A stretch of DNA of 64,000 bases from Penelope pileata (taxonomy: Eukaryota; Chordata; Aves; Galliformes; Cracidae): positions 1,325,657 through 1,389,656 of the forward strand of contig WBMW01001268.1 in NCBI GenBank assembly GCA_013396635.1, read 5' to 3'. Under the pieces are notes generated by a model. The model was not told the DNA's origin, did not search any database, and was given only the letters and a program-made list of their open reading frames with translations. Positions within the stretch are counted from its first letter, which is position 1, and each line of letters starts with the position of its first letter. This document shows positions 49,801-61,800 of the stretch, in pieces. Position numbers and translations under genes: made by a program.

Positions 49801-52800
49801 AATCACTTCTACCTACTTCTTGTCTCATAAGACGTCCTAAGGAGTCAGTGGAAGAACTGCCCCTTAAGAAAGCCGTGCTGACATTCTTTTTCATGTGTCA
49901 GTGAAGTTGACCTAATTTGCTTAATTTGTCTCCCAAAAATGTCCTGTTTACATGTCCTCATTTTCTCCAATGCTCCTTTAAAAAAAAAAAAAAAAAAGTA
50001 AAAAAAAGTGATTCAGATTTTCTGTCCTTCTATCTCTGGTTACATTGTAGCATGTTAAGCCTCTACCCTTTGTATGGTAACACTTTAACACTTAACACAC
50101 AAAGTAATTACCAGATGTAATTTGTTTGTTTTATAGGAGGATATTAAAAAGTGAGCCACCTTATCCGCAAGAAATGAGTGCCCTGTCTAAGGATATAATT
50201 CAGCGCCTTTTGATGAAAGACCCCAAAAAGAGACTAGGTTGTGGTCCAACTGATGCTGATGAAATCAAACAGCATCCCTTTTTCCAGGTAAAGAAAAAAG
50301 AAATTTCCCCACATACCACTTACTCTATGTTAATGCCTTTGATATCCAAGTCTAAAGAAATTCCATTGTTTTGGTAACAGAGTGGCTTGCAAGTGTGTTA
50401 ATTGCATGAATAACCGCATTGAAGTTAATCAGAATATCCATGTGCTTATGTGTATGGTTTTTGTGCATGCTACAACAACGGCATAGTAGTTTTTTCCAGT
50501 TTCTTCTGTTTGTTTCTAACAGCGGTCTGGAGCAGCTGAGGACCATACTACTTAAGCCAGAAGGTTTAATGAAAAATTCTTAAATTATATGTTGTGTGTT
50601 GTTTTTTTTTAAAATAAAGTTTGCGCTAGTACTACTGGTGAATTTGAATCTTGGTGAAATTCACCGTTAGTGATAAACTCCTTTTCTGTGTTTTCCTTTG
50701 CCTAATTAAACCTTTTGTCTTGTTTGGTAGATATTAACTCAATTCAGATTTCACTGTTAACATCTGAATTCAAGTAATAATGAAGGAATGTATTTGTGTA
50801 CAACAGCTGTGCTGTTCCATTCATTGCTGTTACAATTGTGTGCTTTCTTTGGGAAAAAAAAAGTATTTCTGGTGCTTCTGAAGTTAAATATATTTCTAAC
50901 TAGTATAAATTTTGGAGTATTTGAAGTTGGTAGTATAAATTAGACATAACATTCAGCATAAACGGTATCTTGGCTTTTTAACATTTTATTTTCTTCTCAT
51001 GTCTTCTGTATGTCCTTCCTTTTATCGAGACTCTGACAAATATCTATATAGAGTTAGCTTCCTTTATTCAGTGTTTGTTTTAGAAGATAGGTGTTTTCTT
51101 CATACAGCACTTGTTGATCGTGACTTCATTTCTATTCCATTGATTTACAATGGTAGACCATTTTCTTATAATTACCATATCAGTGCTTCCTATTTGTAGC
51201 CATTATTTAAGTAAGCCCTCCACCTCAAGGCTGTGGAAGCTGGGGTTAGTAAATAAGCATAGGAATTGCCAATGAAAAGTTCAAGATACTGTCCATTTGC
51301 TGGATGGCTTACAAAAATATAAGTGGTGTTTCCTCTGAAATAGAGGAAGAAATTTAAGGGTTGTCCCACTAGTTGTTTGGCTTGTCTCCACTGATAAACT
51401 TCTTTGTATTCTTTTTGTGGGAGTTAAATATAAATTTCATCAGGCCTTTTCTTACCAAATGACTGTCAGGAGAAATTTGCCGAAATTTAGCCTCTAACAT
51501 CTTATGGTAAGACTTATTTGTGATATAAACAATATATCCAAGGAAATTAACCAGGTATAATTTGAATGCTTTTTCTTCTGCTTGTGGAAAATAGCAAAAG
51601 GAAGTAGAACTGTTTGTTTCTGGATGTCTCTTTCTTTAATACCATTTTCTGTTAAATTTTCATTTCATTCAAATTTAGTCTCCCTTTTTTTGGTTTAGAA
51701 TATGAATTGGGATGATTTAGCTGCCAAAAAGGTACCAGCTCCATTTAAACCAGTAATCAGAGATGAGTTGGATGTCAGTAACTTTGCAGAAGAGTTTACA
51801 GAAATGGATCCAACATATTCTCCTGCAGCAACCCCTCAGACTTCAGAAAGAATATTTCAGGTATTTTAAGAATTCACACTAATTCTTTTAAAAAATCATT
51901 TATTAAGTAATTCCAAGTGTATAGCAGGATTTGTTTTTCCCACCTTCTAAGTTACTGGGAATTGTATATGTAATTTTAAACGCCAGTTCCCAGGTCTGTT
52001 TGTTCAGTGTTTGCAAAATTACTGGGAACTAACTCCAGAATTGTAAGTAGGTCTTTCACTTCCTTTATGAGTGCTCTAATTACTAGGCTGCCATATGTGT
52101 ATCTGTAACGCAGCTTTCCTTACCTCCTCCATGCTACTAAAGAATGATCCTTACTTGGGCTACAGAGTCTGAATGTCAAATGGACAAACAGCTCAAGTGC
52201 AGCCTTAAATTTGGAACAAAAACTGCAGAGGTGACCAGCAGCTCGAACTGTTTTCTCTGCCCCCATTCTGAGCAACTTAATACTGAGCATAGAGGAATAC
52301 AGCATCATATTTTGGAAGTTGTGTGGTTTGCACTGACTATGGAGAGCCTTTATGTATGTCATAATACTATCTGACTCATCCTGCAGTGGAAGTCACAGCT
52401 GTTCTTGTTATGCCTAAACTGGGCAAATCAGTAACATGAAGCTTATTTTGTTTTGCCATTTAAGATGGCTTGTTGCTTACATTGCAACATAAAAACTGTA
52501 TCATACCTTAAGTTATGGGTGTTCTGGGAAGTCAGCCAATATGAGTTATGAACCTTTGTCACTACTGCAAAAGAGTTTGAACTAGATTTTTAGCGTTATT
52601 TCTCTGAATTTTTGTATTGTTACTTTTTAATCCACAACTTTGGAGAATCATATAACTACCTTCAGAAGGACATCCATTCGTACTGAGCACAGTAACAGCT
52701 GCCCATCAATTAGCCAGTTACAGTTTCTGTATCGTGTTACGAACATTCTGATTTCTTTTAAAATTCTTTCTTCAATATTATAGTCTGCGTGCAATAATTT

Positions 52801-55800
52801 CAAGCTCTGTCCTTTTGTGATGTCTCTAATTTAATAGGGATATTCTTTCGTTGCGCCTTCTATTTTGTTTAAACGCAATGCAGCTACAGTAGATCCTGTT
52901 CAGTTTTATGTGGGGGATGAACGACCTGGAACTACAACTATTGCCAGAAGTGCTATGATGAAGGTAATGATAATATCAAGAGCTAAATTAATTTGGTTAA
53001 CTTGGAACTGCGTATAACTTTCAAAGCAGCAATCACAAGCTATGCCATAGATTACAAAATAGTGATTATGTGTGCCTCTTTTCTCTGTAATGGCTCCTCA
53101 GATGATCCAAGCAAATAATGTGCATGTGGTACTATTAAGAAGTGGTTAAAGTTTAGTTTGAAAAATGAGGTGATTGTCTAGTTTTCCAGAAGACTGAAGT
53201 ATAATAATAATAGTTATTTGACTCCTGATAGTTCCTATTCATCTAGCCATTGTAGATATTTTTGAATCTACTTGAATTATGCCAGAATTCCTTCTATGAG
53301 GTATTTGCCCCCAAGTATGTATAGTTGGCTGTGTGAAGCTTTGGAAGAACACACACTATTGTGATGTCTTCAAACGAGCACAGTTTTGTGAATAAATGTA
53401 TGTATGGCCTTCTTTGATCCTGTTTGTCTGAACCTTTTGCTGTTGTAGTAGTAATGCTTTAAGTGACTGTTTTTTTAATGTAACATAAGTTTTATTCTTT
53501 GTTAAAATATTTTAAGTGTGTGCATTTTATTAAATGGAAATTAAGATTATATTTTATCCAAAAGAGAGCTCTGTAACAATTTTAAATGTAGATGAAAAAT
53601 TCTCACAAAACTTTACTCTTTGTCTTTGACTGTGTATACTAAAAGTATTCTGCAGAACTAAATACAGACAGTTTCCTAACAGGACTCTCCATTTTTTCAT
53701 CATTATGAACTGGATCTGAAAGAGAAACCATTGGGAGAAGGAAGTTTTTCCATTTGTCGAAAGTGCTTACACAAGAAAACTAGCCAGGAGTATGCAGTAA
53801 AAATAATTAGCAAAAGGTATAAATATTCTATAAGACAATAAAAATATTTTTCTTTGCTTACTGTCGCCCATGGATTAGAATAATGCTTGCTACATTTTTG
53901 AAGGTGAAAAATTAAAATAATTTCCTTTTTGATGTATCTACAGAAACATGTAGTAACCTTATGACCTTTAAAAGATTCTGAGAGTCTTTTAAAAAAACAA
54001 ACAAACAAAAAAAAAAAAAACAGTGTTGTTGTTGCTGGGGAGGACATGAGAAGAGGAGGGTTTTTCTGGTTCGTACTTATATTCTACACCTAATTTTGCT
54101 CAAAACCAGAGTGAGGTATAAGGTCCTCCTGTCTTTAAACCTAAGTGAACTTAATGTAGGTAGCTCCCATTCCTAAGCAGCTCAACTGATTGCCTAAGCC
54201 ATTGTTTTTAAGAAGTATCTGTAGTTTCATTTGCCTCAGGTCTAATTAATTTGTTTGTGTATCTGTGTGTAAAATGTAATTAGACTGTGGAGTTTTACAT
54301 GTTTCATGGATATTCTGAAGAGAACACCACAGTGGAGGCCGCTGAGTCACTTTGCTCATGGTCATACCATCTGGTCCTCTTCCAGAATAGATGCCTCTGG
54401 CGGTTTCTGCCCAGAGAAAAATAAAGACCAGGGATTCTTTGAGGGTTGGATGGATTTTTAGCTTCATTATGCTCAATATTCATTATTGAATATATCCCTA
54501 GAATGTTGTACAGTGCTAGTGGAAAAGGGAAGGCAGAAGTGTAGATGTTCCACTGGCGATCTCTTCCTCTGAGACGTTTGACTGTACTTCTGTTTTTCCA
54601 GAGAATAGAACTAACTGTCCACCAGAATTGTTTGATCACATGCTTTTTGAATGGGATAAGTGTACATAAGCCAGTTTTCTAAGGTCTGCTATGATTAATG
54701 GAGACGTCATCAAAACTATTAGTGGAACCTGCAGAGAGACTCAAATGACCAGGCAGTAGCAGTGGGATTTGGTTACTTAAACACAGGCGTTGATGTAGTG
54801 CTGTTTTAGCATCTGTTGGTGTCCTGTGGATCCTCCAATTCTCATCAGTCTTGTGACTTCTACCTTTATGTAGATGCCTTTATCATGGCTGATGTCTTTC
54901 AGGGTCTCCTATGCTTAAGCAACTGAATCCCGTTCTAAGTACGTATTTTAGAGTGAGCTAGTTCACCCTGTAAGTTTCATTAACAAGAATTTCTCCTGTT
55001 ACGTTGGGACCTTAGACAAGTGGTATGCAGTAGACACCTAGATTAGATATTTTCATCTGAATCTCTGCCTTTTGTGTGCATGCAGAATTTTTTTTTTTCT
55101 GTGGTACATGCAGAGCTGTTGATAAGTACTCACATTTCATCTTAAGGAGAATTCCTTCTTAAATAATAGATTCACTGTTTTTGGATAACAGTGATCAAAC
55201 TAGTATTGACTTTCCCGTGGGCCTAAGCTTTTAGGAATGACATCCCTAAATGATATTACTCACAGGTTCTTTTGCTCTTTCTCCTTCATCTTGGTGGACT
55301 AAAGGTAAGAAATGGTTTGTGTACAAACACTTTTTTCAGGATTACAGGCTGTGAGCAGACTCAGAGCATGTTTGTAGTGTTTAGAGGTAGCCATAAGTCT
55401 ACACCCTGAATGGCTAGACACAAACCAGCCTTGATAAGAAACTGTCAGCCTTGATAAGAAACTGTTAAACTGTAAATAATATTGCTCTTAGAACTTCACT
55501 AATAACCCTTCCTAAAAGGAGAAGTATACTAGGTGTCTAGTAACTTCTTTGCCTTGAAGTCAGACAGTTTTTCACTCCTGCCCATCAGAGATATAAAAAC
55601 CATGAATCCTACACCTAGGCAAACCTTTTCAAGGTACTTGGGTTGAAAGCTAAGATGAGAAGTTCATCTGTGGTCTTGCTCTGTTAGTACAACTGGACTT
55701 TCCTCCGTCCAATTTAATTTTTTTTTCTATTTGTCTGAAACCGAGTGAAATAATGGAGTCCTATAAACTTGCTTGAGTTACTATTTCAGAGCTTCCATTT

Positions 55801-58800
55801 GTTTATCATAATACTGTCTACAATTCTGTGGTGCTAACTGTTTATAGAGGCAAAATACTCAAAAAAGTCCAGGCACAAATTTCAAAGGTTTATGTTCACA
55901 ATATTGAGCCTTCTTTTCTGATCCACATTCTCCTAGTAGTTTCTAGGGGGAAGAGTTTATCTGAGATAGTTCTTGAATTTGCAAAGGACCTGAAAAGAGA
56001 GGTACACATGGAACAGCTTAGGCTGTATAAATTTGATGATTGTATGAAGCCTGCACAAAACCAGAGTTCTCCTGCACAAAATTATCACAGTTGTGGTCCT
56101 AATTAACAAAAAAAAAACTTTTTATACAACCCGGAACGCAGAACATTTGGGGAGATAGATTCTACCTGTGTTATCCATAAGGTCATTCTCTAAGTTAGTA
56201 CAGGACTAGCCTTTCTTGTTCAATGGGAGAGAGTTTTAGCAAAAATTGTTTATTTTTGGCCCTAAATAAATCAGTGTACGTATTTAGAGGAAAACAAAAT
56301 GTTCTCCGCAGTCACCATTCACATAGTTTTCGTAACATTCATGCTGTTGAATTTTTTTTGGCAATAGATATTTAAGTACTTGAAAGAGAATTGTGAGATG
56401 ATTTTTGCCTCTGGTGCAAGACTCATCTCTTTTAATTCAGATTTTTACAATCATCAGTTTAGGGTTTCATCTGTATAACATAGTTCCTTTATAGATTGTT
56501 ACTGTTTTTTTCCTAATAGTAGCTCATTGTCTCCAGACAGCTGTGGCAGTACTTATCTCCTATAAGAATGGAAAGGGTTGGGCCAATAATTGGGATGTTT
56601 AGGATAAAGCTGAGCTAACAGATATTTATAGGAGCAGAGGTGAAGTCAAATTGCCCTGGATTAAGGGAAAAGTTTGTTTTAGATAGAAACTATTTTGTAA
56701 TACCATTTCAGCTTTTAATGTAGTAAATCATAGTTGCATCAAAAACGTCATCTGATTTGGGTGTGTTTTCTCTTAACTGTCCTAACTTGAAGGGTTACGT
56801 GGATAGTTTTGCTCACCTTAATTTGAGTATAGTTTTAATTATGTTCAGGCAGTGGTAATGCTCAAAAACCTGGATTGCAAACAATTAAAAAAATAGGTGT
56901 AACACTTTGCAATTTGCTCAGTAAAATTGGTACAAAATGTTTGCTCAATTTTTTCAGAATGGAAGCCAACACCCAGAGAGAAATAACAGCTCTGAAACTC
57001 TGCGAAGGACACCCCAATGTAGTGAAGTTACATGAAGTTTATCATGACCAGGTATTTTGAAGAAGCTATAATCAGCGTTTGCCGAACATATTGCTTTGTG
57101 TTTTCCCAAGCACTTCTAGAAGTTAAGCTTACTATTATTGTGTAGGCAACTTTTTTCCTAGGGCGTTTGTCCAATTCCAAAGATGAAGTGAAAGTTCTGC
57201 ATTCAAGGGAACTAGCACTTACTTTTGCAAATTGAAAATATATTTGAAAGATTTAGTCTCGAATTCAGTTTCTGGTCCTGTTATTGGTCTACTTAATCAT
57301 CCTGCAATATATTCATCACCCTGTTTCCATATCTATAAAATTGAGATACCTACTCACCTTTCCTCAAGGTTGTCATGTATCTTAAAATAATATTTATGAA
57401 TTAATTTGTAAATTTATGTGCAGATGTATGGAACATTTCTTTACTTGCATGTAAGTAACTTTTTGTGGAAATAATCAAATAGCTTGCTAAATTACCAAAC
57501 ATGAAAATAGAGCCTCTGTTTGAATATATACTGAGATCAGTTTAAGTTTTATTTAGCTTTACATACCTTAGTTATCATTTTCCTTACTATAAAGCAAGCT
57601 CCACCGCATGTGATAAACTTGGAGGTTGGCACTTGTTTGATATAGGAGTTTGAGACAGATGTTACGCAGAGATTCCTTCCAACCTGAACTATTCTGTGAT
57701 TCTAGTCTGTGATTCTGTAACCTACTATGGGTTCTCTTAACTCTTCACAAATCCCAGTATATCCCTATTAGGCTGTTTACACAAGGACCAGCAAAATGCT
57801 AAGGTGGAACACTTCTGAAATGAGCTGACAGTATGAAAAATCTGTACTATAATCTTCAGTGACAAGCAAGCCCTTTCTTTTGCATTAGTACAGTGTAAGC
57901 ACATGTGTGAAGGACAAGGAACTTTTCTCACTTGCCTTTGGGTAAGATGACTGTATTGAATAATGTGTTAAACTGTTCTTCAGGTTGCTCTGAAACTTAA
58001 TAGGCTACTCTCAATCAACCAAACCATTATATTTTTATTTGCTTGTGGTAGCTCTCAGATACTATAATTCTGATTACTCAGGCACACAATATTCTGAAGT
58101 CCAGAACGGATCAAATTTCTGTAGTTCATGTCTAAAAAAGCTCCAATTTTTAACTTACTCTAATTCCAGTCTGATCAAATTCTGCATTGGTAATTCAGCC
58201 ATAGAGTACTACTTAAATACTTTTGGTGAACCACAAAAAGTTTGCTAATGAAAATATTCTTTCTGACTTCACTTTCAGCTATTCCCAAGCTATAGAGAGA
58301 ATACTAGCAGTAGTATTGCTAGTCCTACCAGCAGTAGGACTAGGAGACACATTGTTCTTCCGAGAAGTCTTGCCACTTTCTATATGCACAGCTATTCTTC
58401 TGTTCCTCAATATGTAAATACTGTGCACCTTCTTTTCCTGAATGTTTCTTCGAAATTCTTTTAGTGACCTCATTGCAGAACTTTTTTCCTTGTCTTGCAA
58501 ATATTACATTGTTACTGTCCTTCAGGGAAAGGAATTGCTAGTAGCCATCACATACCCTACACCTGTTTCATTTTGAGAATGCTAACTTCACTTTCCTGTC
58601 CTGATAAAGTTGCCTAAGAAGCTTGCTATTTGTTTAATGGCAAGGCATTTGAATTGCTGTTGATGTGTTCTAATGTGTAAATTTCTAACATCCTGCATTT
58701 TTCTTTATTGTTTTAGCTTCACACTTTTCTAGTAATGGAATTACTGAAGGGAGGAGAATTGCTTGAACGTATTCAGAAGAAGCAGCATTTCAGTGAGACA

Positions 58801-61800
58801 GAAGCCAGTCATATTATGCGCAGACTTGTTTCAGCAGTGAGCCATATGCACGATGTAGGAGTAGTCCATAGAGATCTGAAACCTGAGGTATAGTGACTTC
58901 CTTATACACGTTTCAACACTGAGTTATTAAATTTTTCTACTTTTCCTTCTATTTTTTTATAAAGCGTTATCACTTATTCTGAGCAAATTCTGTAGGCAAT
59001 TTTCTGTTCAGAGGTAAAAGTAACCATTCAGAAGCATTTTGAATTTTGTAAAATATTCATGCTATAACATATTTGAAAATATTCTTTGACTATTTGGGGG
59101 ATAGTTTTTACTAGTGGAAGGTAGACTCACTGTATGAAGCAGTTCACAAGCAGAGCTAGGCTGCTTGATTACTTTGTACATTTCTACCTTCTTTTTGATC
59201 TTAATCCACTTTCAAAGGAAGGTGGGGCTTCCTTTGAAGGCAGTTGCAACACCCTTGTACCATCTTACTCTGTCAGTTAAGCACAGACTAACACAGCCAA
59301 CTAATGGAGATGTACAATTTGAGTTCAGTGAGTTAAGTAGTTTCTCAAAAGAAACAGCTGTATTATTTAACATATATTTTTCAACAATTACTTGTTCTGA
59401 GCATTCACAGTGTTGTGCAGCAGCAACTTGCCTTCCAGACAGTTCAGTTTACTGTAATATGGTTGACCACTGGCTTTGTTCTGCTTCCTGGAGCCAATGT
59501 TTGCTCCTCCTAGTGTTTTTCTTTGCTAGCAGTGAGCTTGGATAGATGTTAAGTTTCTTTAGCCCAGAAATGGTGTAGATTCATATTAGTATGTCCAGTA
59601 AGGATATTATATTGTATTGATGATTACAGTCAGCATATGTCAGGAAATAGCTACGGTATTTATATCTGGAGTTCAACATGATCCACTGTTTCTAGTTGTT
59701 TTGTTCTTTTGTAATGTACCTTTTGCTGTATTACAAATGTATCTCTTTTGTAGTAGTTAGAATTCAGCAGGTAAAGAAGGAAGGGATCTCATGGTCTTTT
59801 AGTGCAACACTTATATTTGAAAACAACTCTGTACTAAATAAACAATGAAGTAAAGAGCTACTGTGAAATTTTAACATGTCAGTTGAAAATGTGACTATTA
59901 GAAAAATTTTCTTTGCTTCTAGCATCAAGGAAGCAAAACAGCTTTTGAAACAAGTCCTTGTTGAAAGGATGAAAAAAAAAAAAGAAATCATTCTCCCTGC
60001 CTTTTCTCCTATTTTAACTCTTACTGTCAACTTGAATATAAAGGCCAAATTCTGTAAGGCAGAATTTCTTTCAGCTGTGTCATAAATTAGACAGTCTTCA
60101 GTTCTGTATCATATTCAAGAACAGAAGCCTGGTGGAAAGTCCGAGTAATGAAGGGTTAGCAAACAATTTACAGAATGCATTGCCTCTACGAAGTTGAGCT
60201 TAACCAGCCTGTCTCCTTCCTGCTTGTTTTTTTTTTGGAAGTTACTATTTTATGTTCAGACATGAACTTAGTATGGGATATGCAGGCTTTGCAATATAGA
60301 TGTGTTTAGTGTACCTTTCTGTGAAGAGAGATATAGAAAATTCTGTTGCTCTACTAACAACTCCAGTCAGATTTGTTTGATGTTCAACTTTGGCATCTGA
60401 AGTGTTACTGATAAGTCTATTTTTAAAAATGTGGCTGGTTACATGTCAATAAGGATGGGAATTTTTTGTTTAATAGTTTGGACTGGAATTCCCTTCTGTT
60501 TAAGCAGTAGTGATTAGATCACATATGTTGCTCTGCAAAATAGAGGAAAAATACTGGATAGAAAAAAAATCAGAGAATTCACAGATGAAAAGAATTAATG
60601 TAGCATGTGTGACCATTTGGAGCCTCTCAGTAGAGAATCTGGGTGTTTTTTCTGTGAAGTAATCATTGATCTGTGAATTGGGCTCTAAAGGTATTAGGAA
60701 AAAATACACCATGGCAGAACTCATGTTTATATATCCTTAAAATATATGTGGATTGTAGCTTTGGGGTTTTGGGAAGCACAATTTATTTACTTAATCAACA
60801 AAGTCATCTCAACCTGACCTAGAACATTTGGGCTATATCTTTCTTTCTGTGCCTAACCAATTTCATTTTCAGCTCAGGAGAGGTCTTTTTAAACCAATGT
60901 TATTGAAATTCTTTATTTGCTTATTTTCTATATACCACAGAAAAAAAGATGATTATTTTAATCAAATGTCCTCATTGTCTTAATATTTTTGCTGAAGTTA
61001 ATCTTTCTTCAGATATATTTTGAACAACACTTTAGTAAGGAAAATTGTCTTTTCTCGTTCTGAATTAAACTATGATAACACTACAGAATGAAAAAATACT
61101 GCTTTGTAGCAACTGTCATCTTTTATCCGTAATGAACGCTCTCAGCTTCTCCTTATTGATCTGCTTGCAGTCTAGCAATTGATTTTTTTCCTTTCTTAAT
61201 GAGTTTGAAATTAATTATTTTGTGTCCAGTCATTCACCTTTTGTATTAGAAAATTACATAGAACTATAGGATTTCTATTATTGAGACTTTTCCTAGCCTT
61301 GAAGAGATGAAACCGTGAAGGTAATAGCAAATTTTTGCTATCCTCTGCTCTCTCAAAAGTTCAAGGGGAAGTGGAAATCAGTAATAATCATAGAATGGCC
61401 TGAGTTGGAAGGGATCTCAAGGATCATCAAGCTCCAACCCCCCTGCTGCAGGCAGGGTTGCCAGCCTCTAGATCTAATACTAGATCAGGCTGCCCAGGGC
61501 CCATCCAACCTGACCTTGAACTCCTCCAGGGATGGGGCACCCACCTCCTCTCTGGGCAGCTGTGCCAGTGCCTCACCACCCTCTCAGTGAAGAACTTCCC
61601 CCTGACATCTAAACGGAACCTTCCCTCCTTCAGCTTAAAACCATTCCCCCTTATCCTATCACTATCTCTCTGTTGTAGAAAGTTGATTTCCCTCCTGTTT
61701 ATAATCTCCCTTTAAGTACTGAAAGGCTATAATGAGGTCTCCCTGCANCCCAAACTGACCAAAGAGCTATTCCATACCACATCACATCATGTGACTTTTA

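Larger units (their letters stand above)
44043..50136 (+). other. RPS6KA5: Intron 7 of RPS6KA5 (6.1 kb)
   Basis: Donor GTAAGA, acceptor TTATAG. It holds a CR1 tail (46978-47140), a very AT-rich stretch (47279-47400) and an ancient L3/CR1-type LINE (about 48940-49978) followed by a poly-A run (49979-49997). In 44043-46977 and 47401-48939 I recognise nothing. Confidence 0.9.

Noticed and set aside
55828..56106. 92-codon open frame in intron 11 followed by a short A-run, possibly a processed pseudogene
   Set aside because: No protein family recognised, the A-run is only about ten bases, and no target duplication was seen.
59165..59545. 126-codon open frame in intron 13
   Set aside because: No recognisable domain, and no splice or conservation evidence available.
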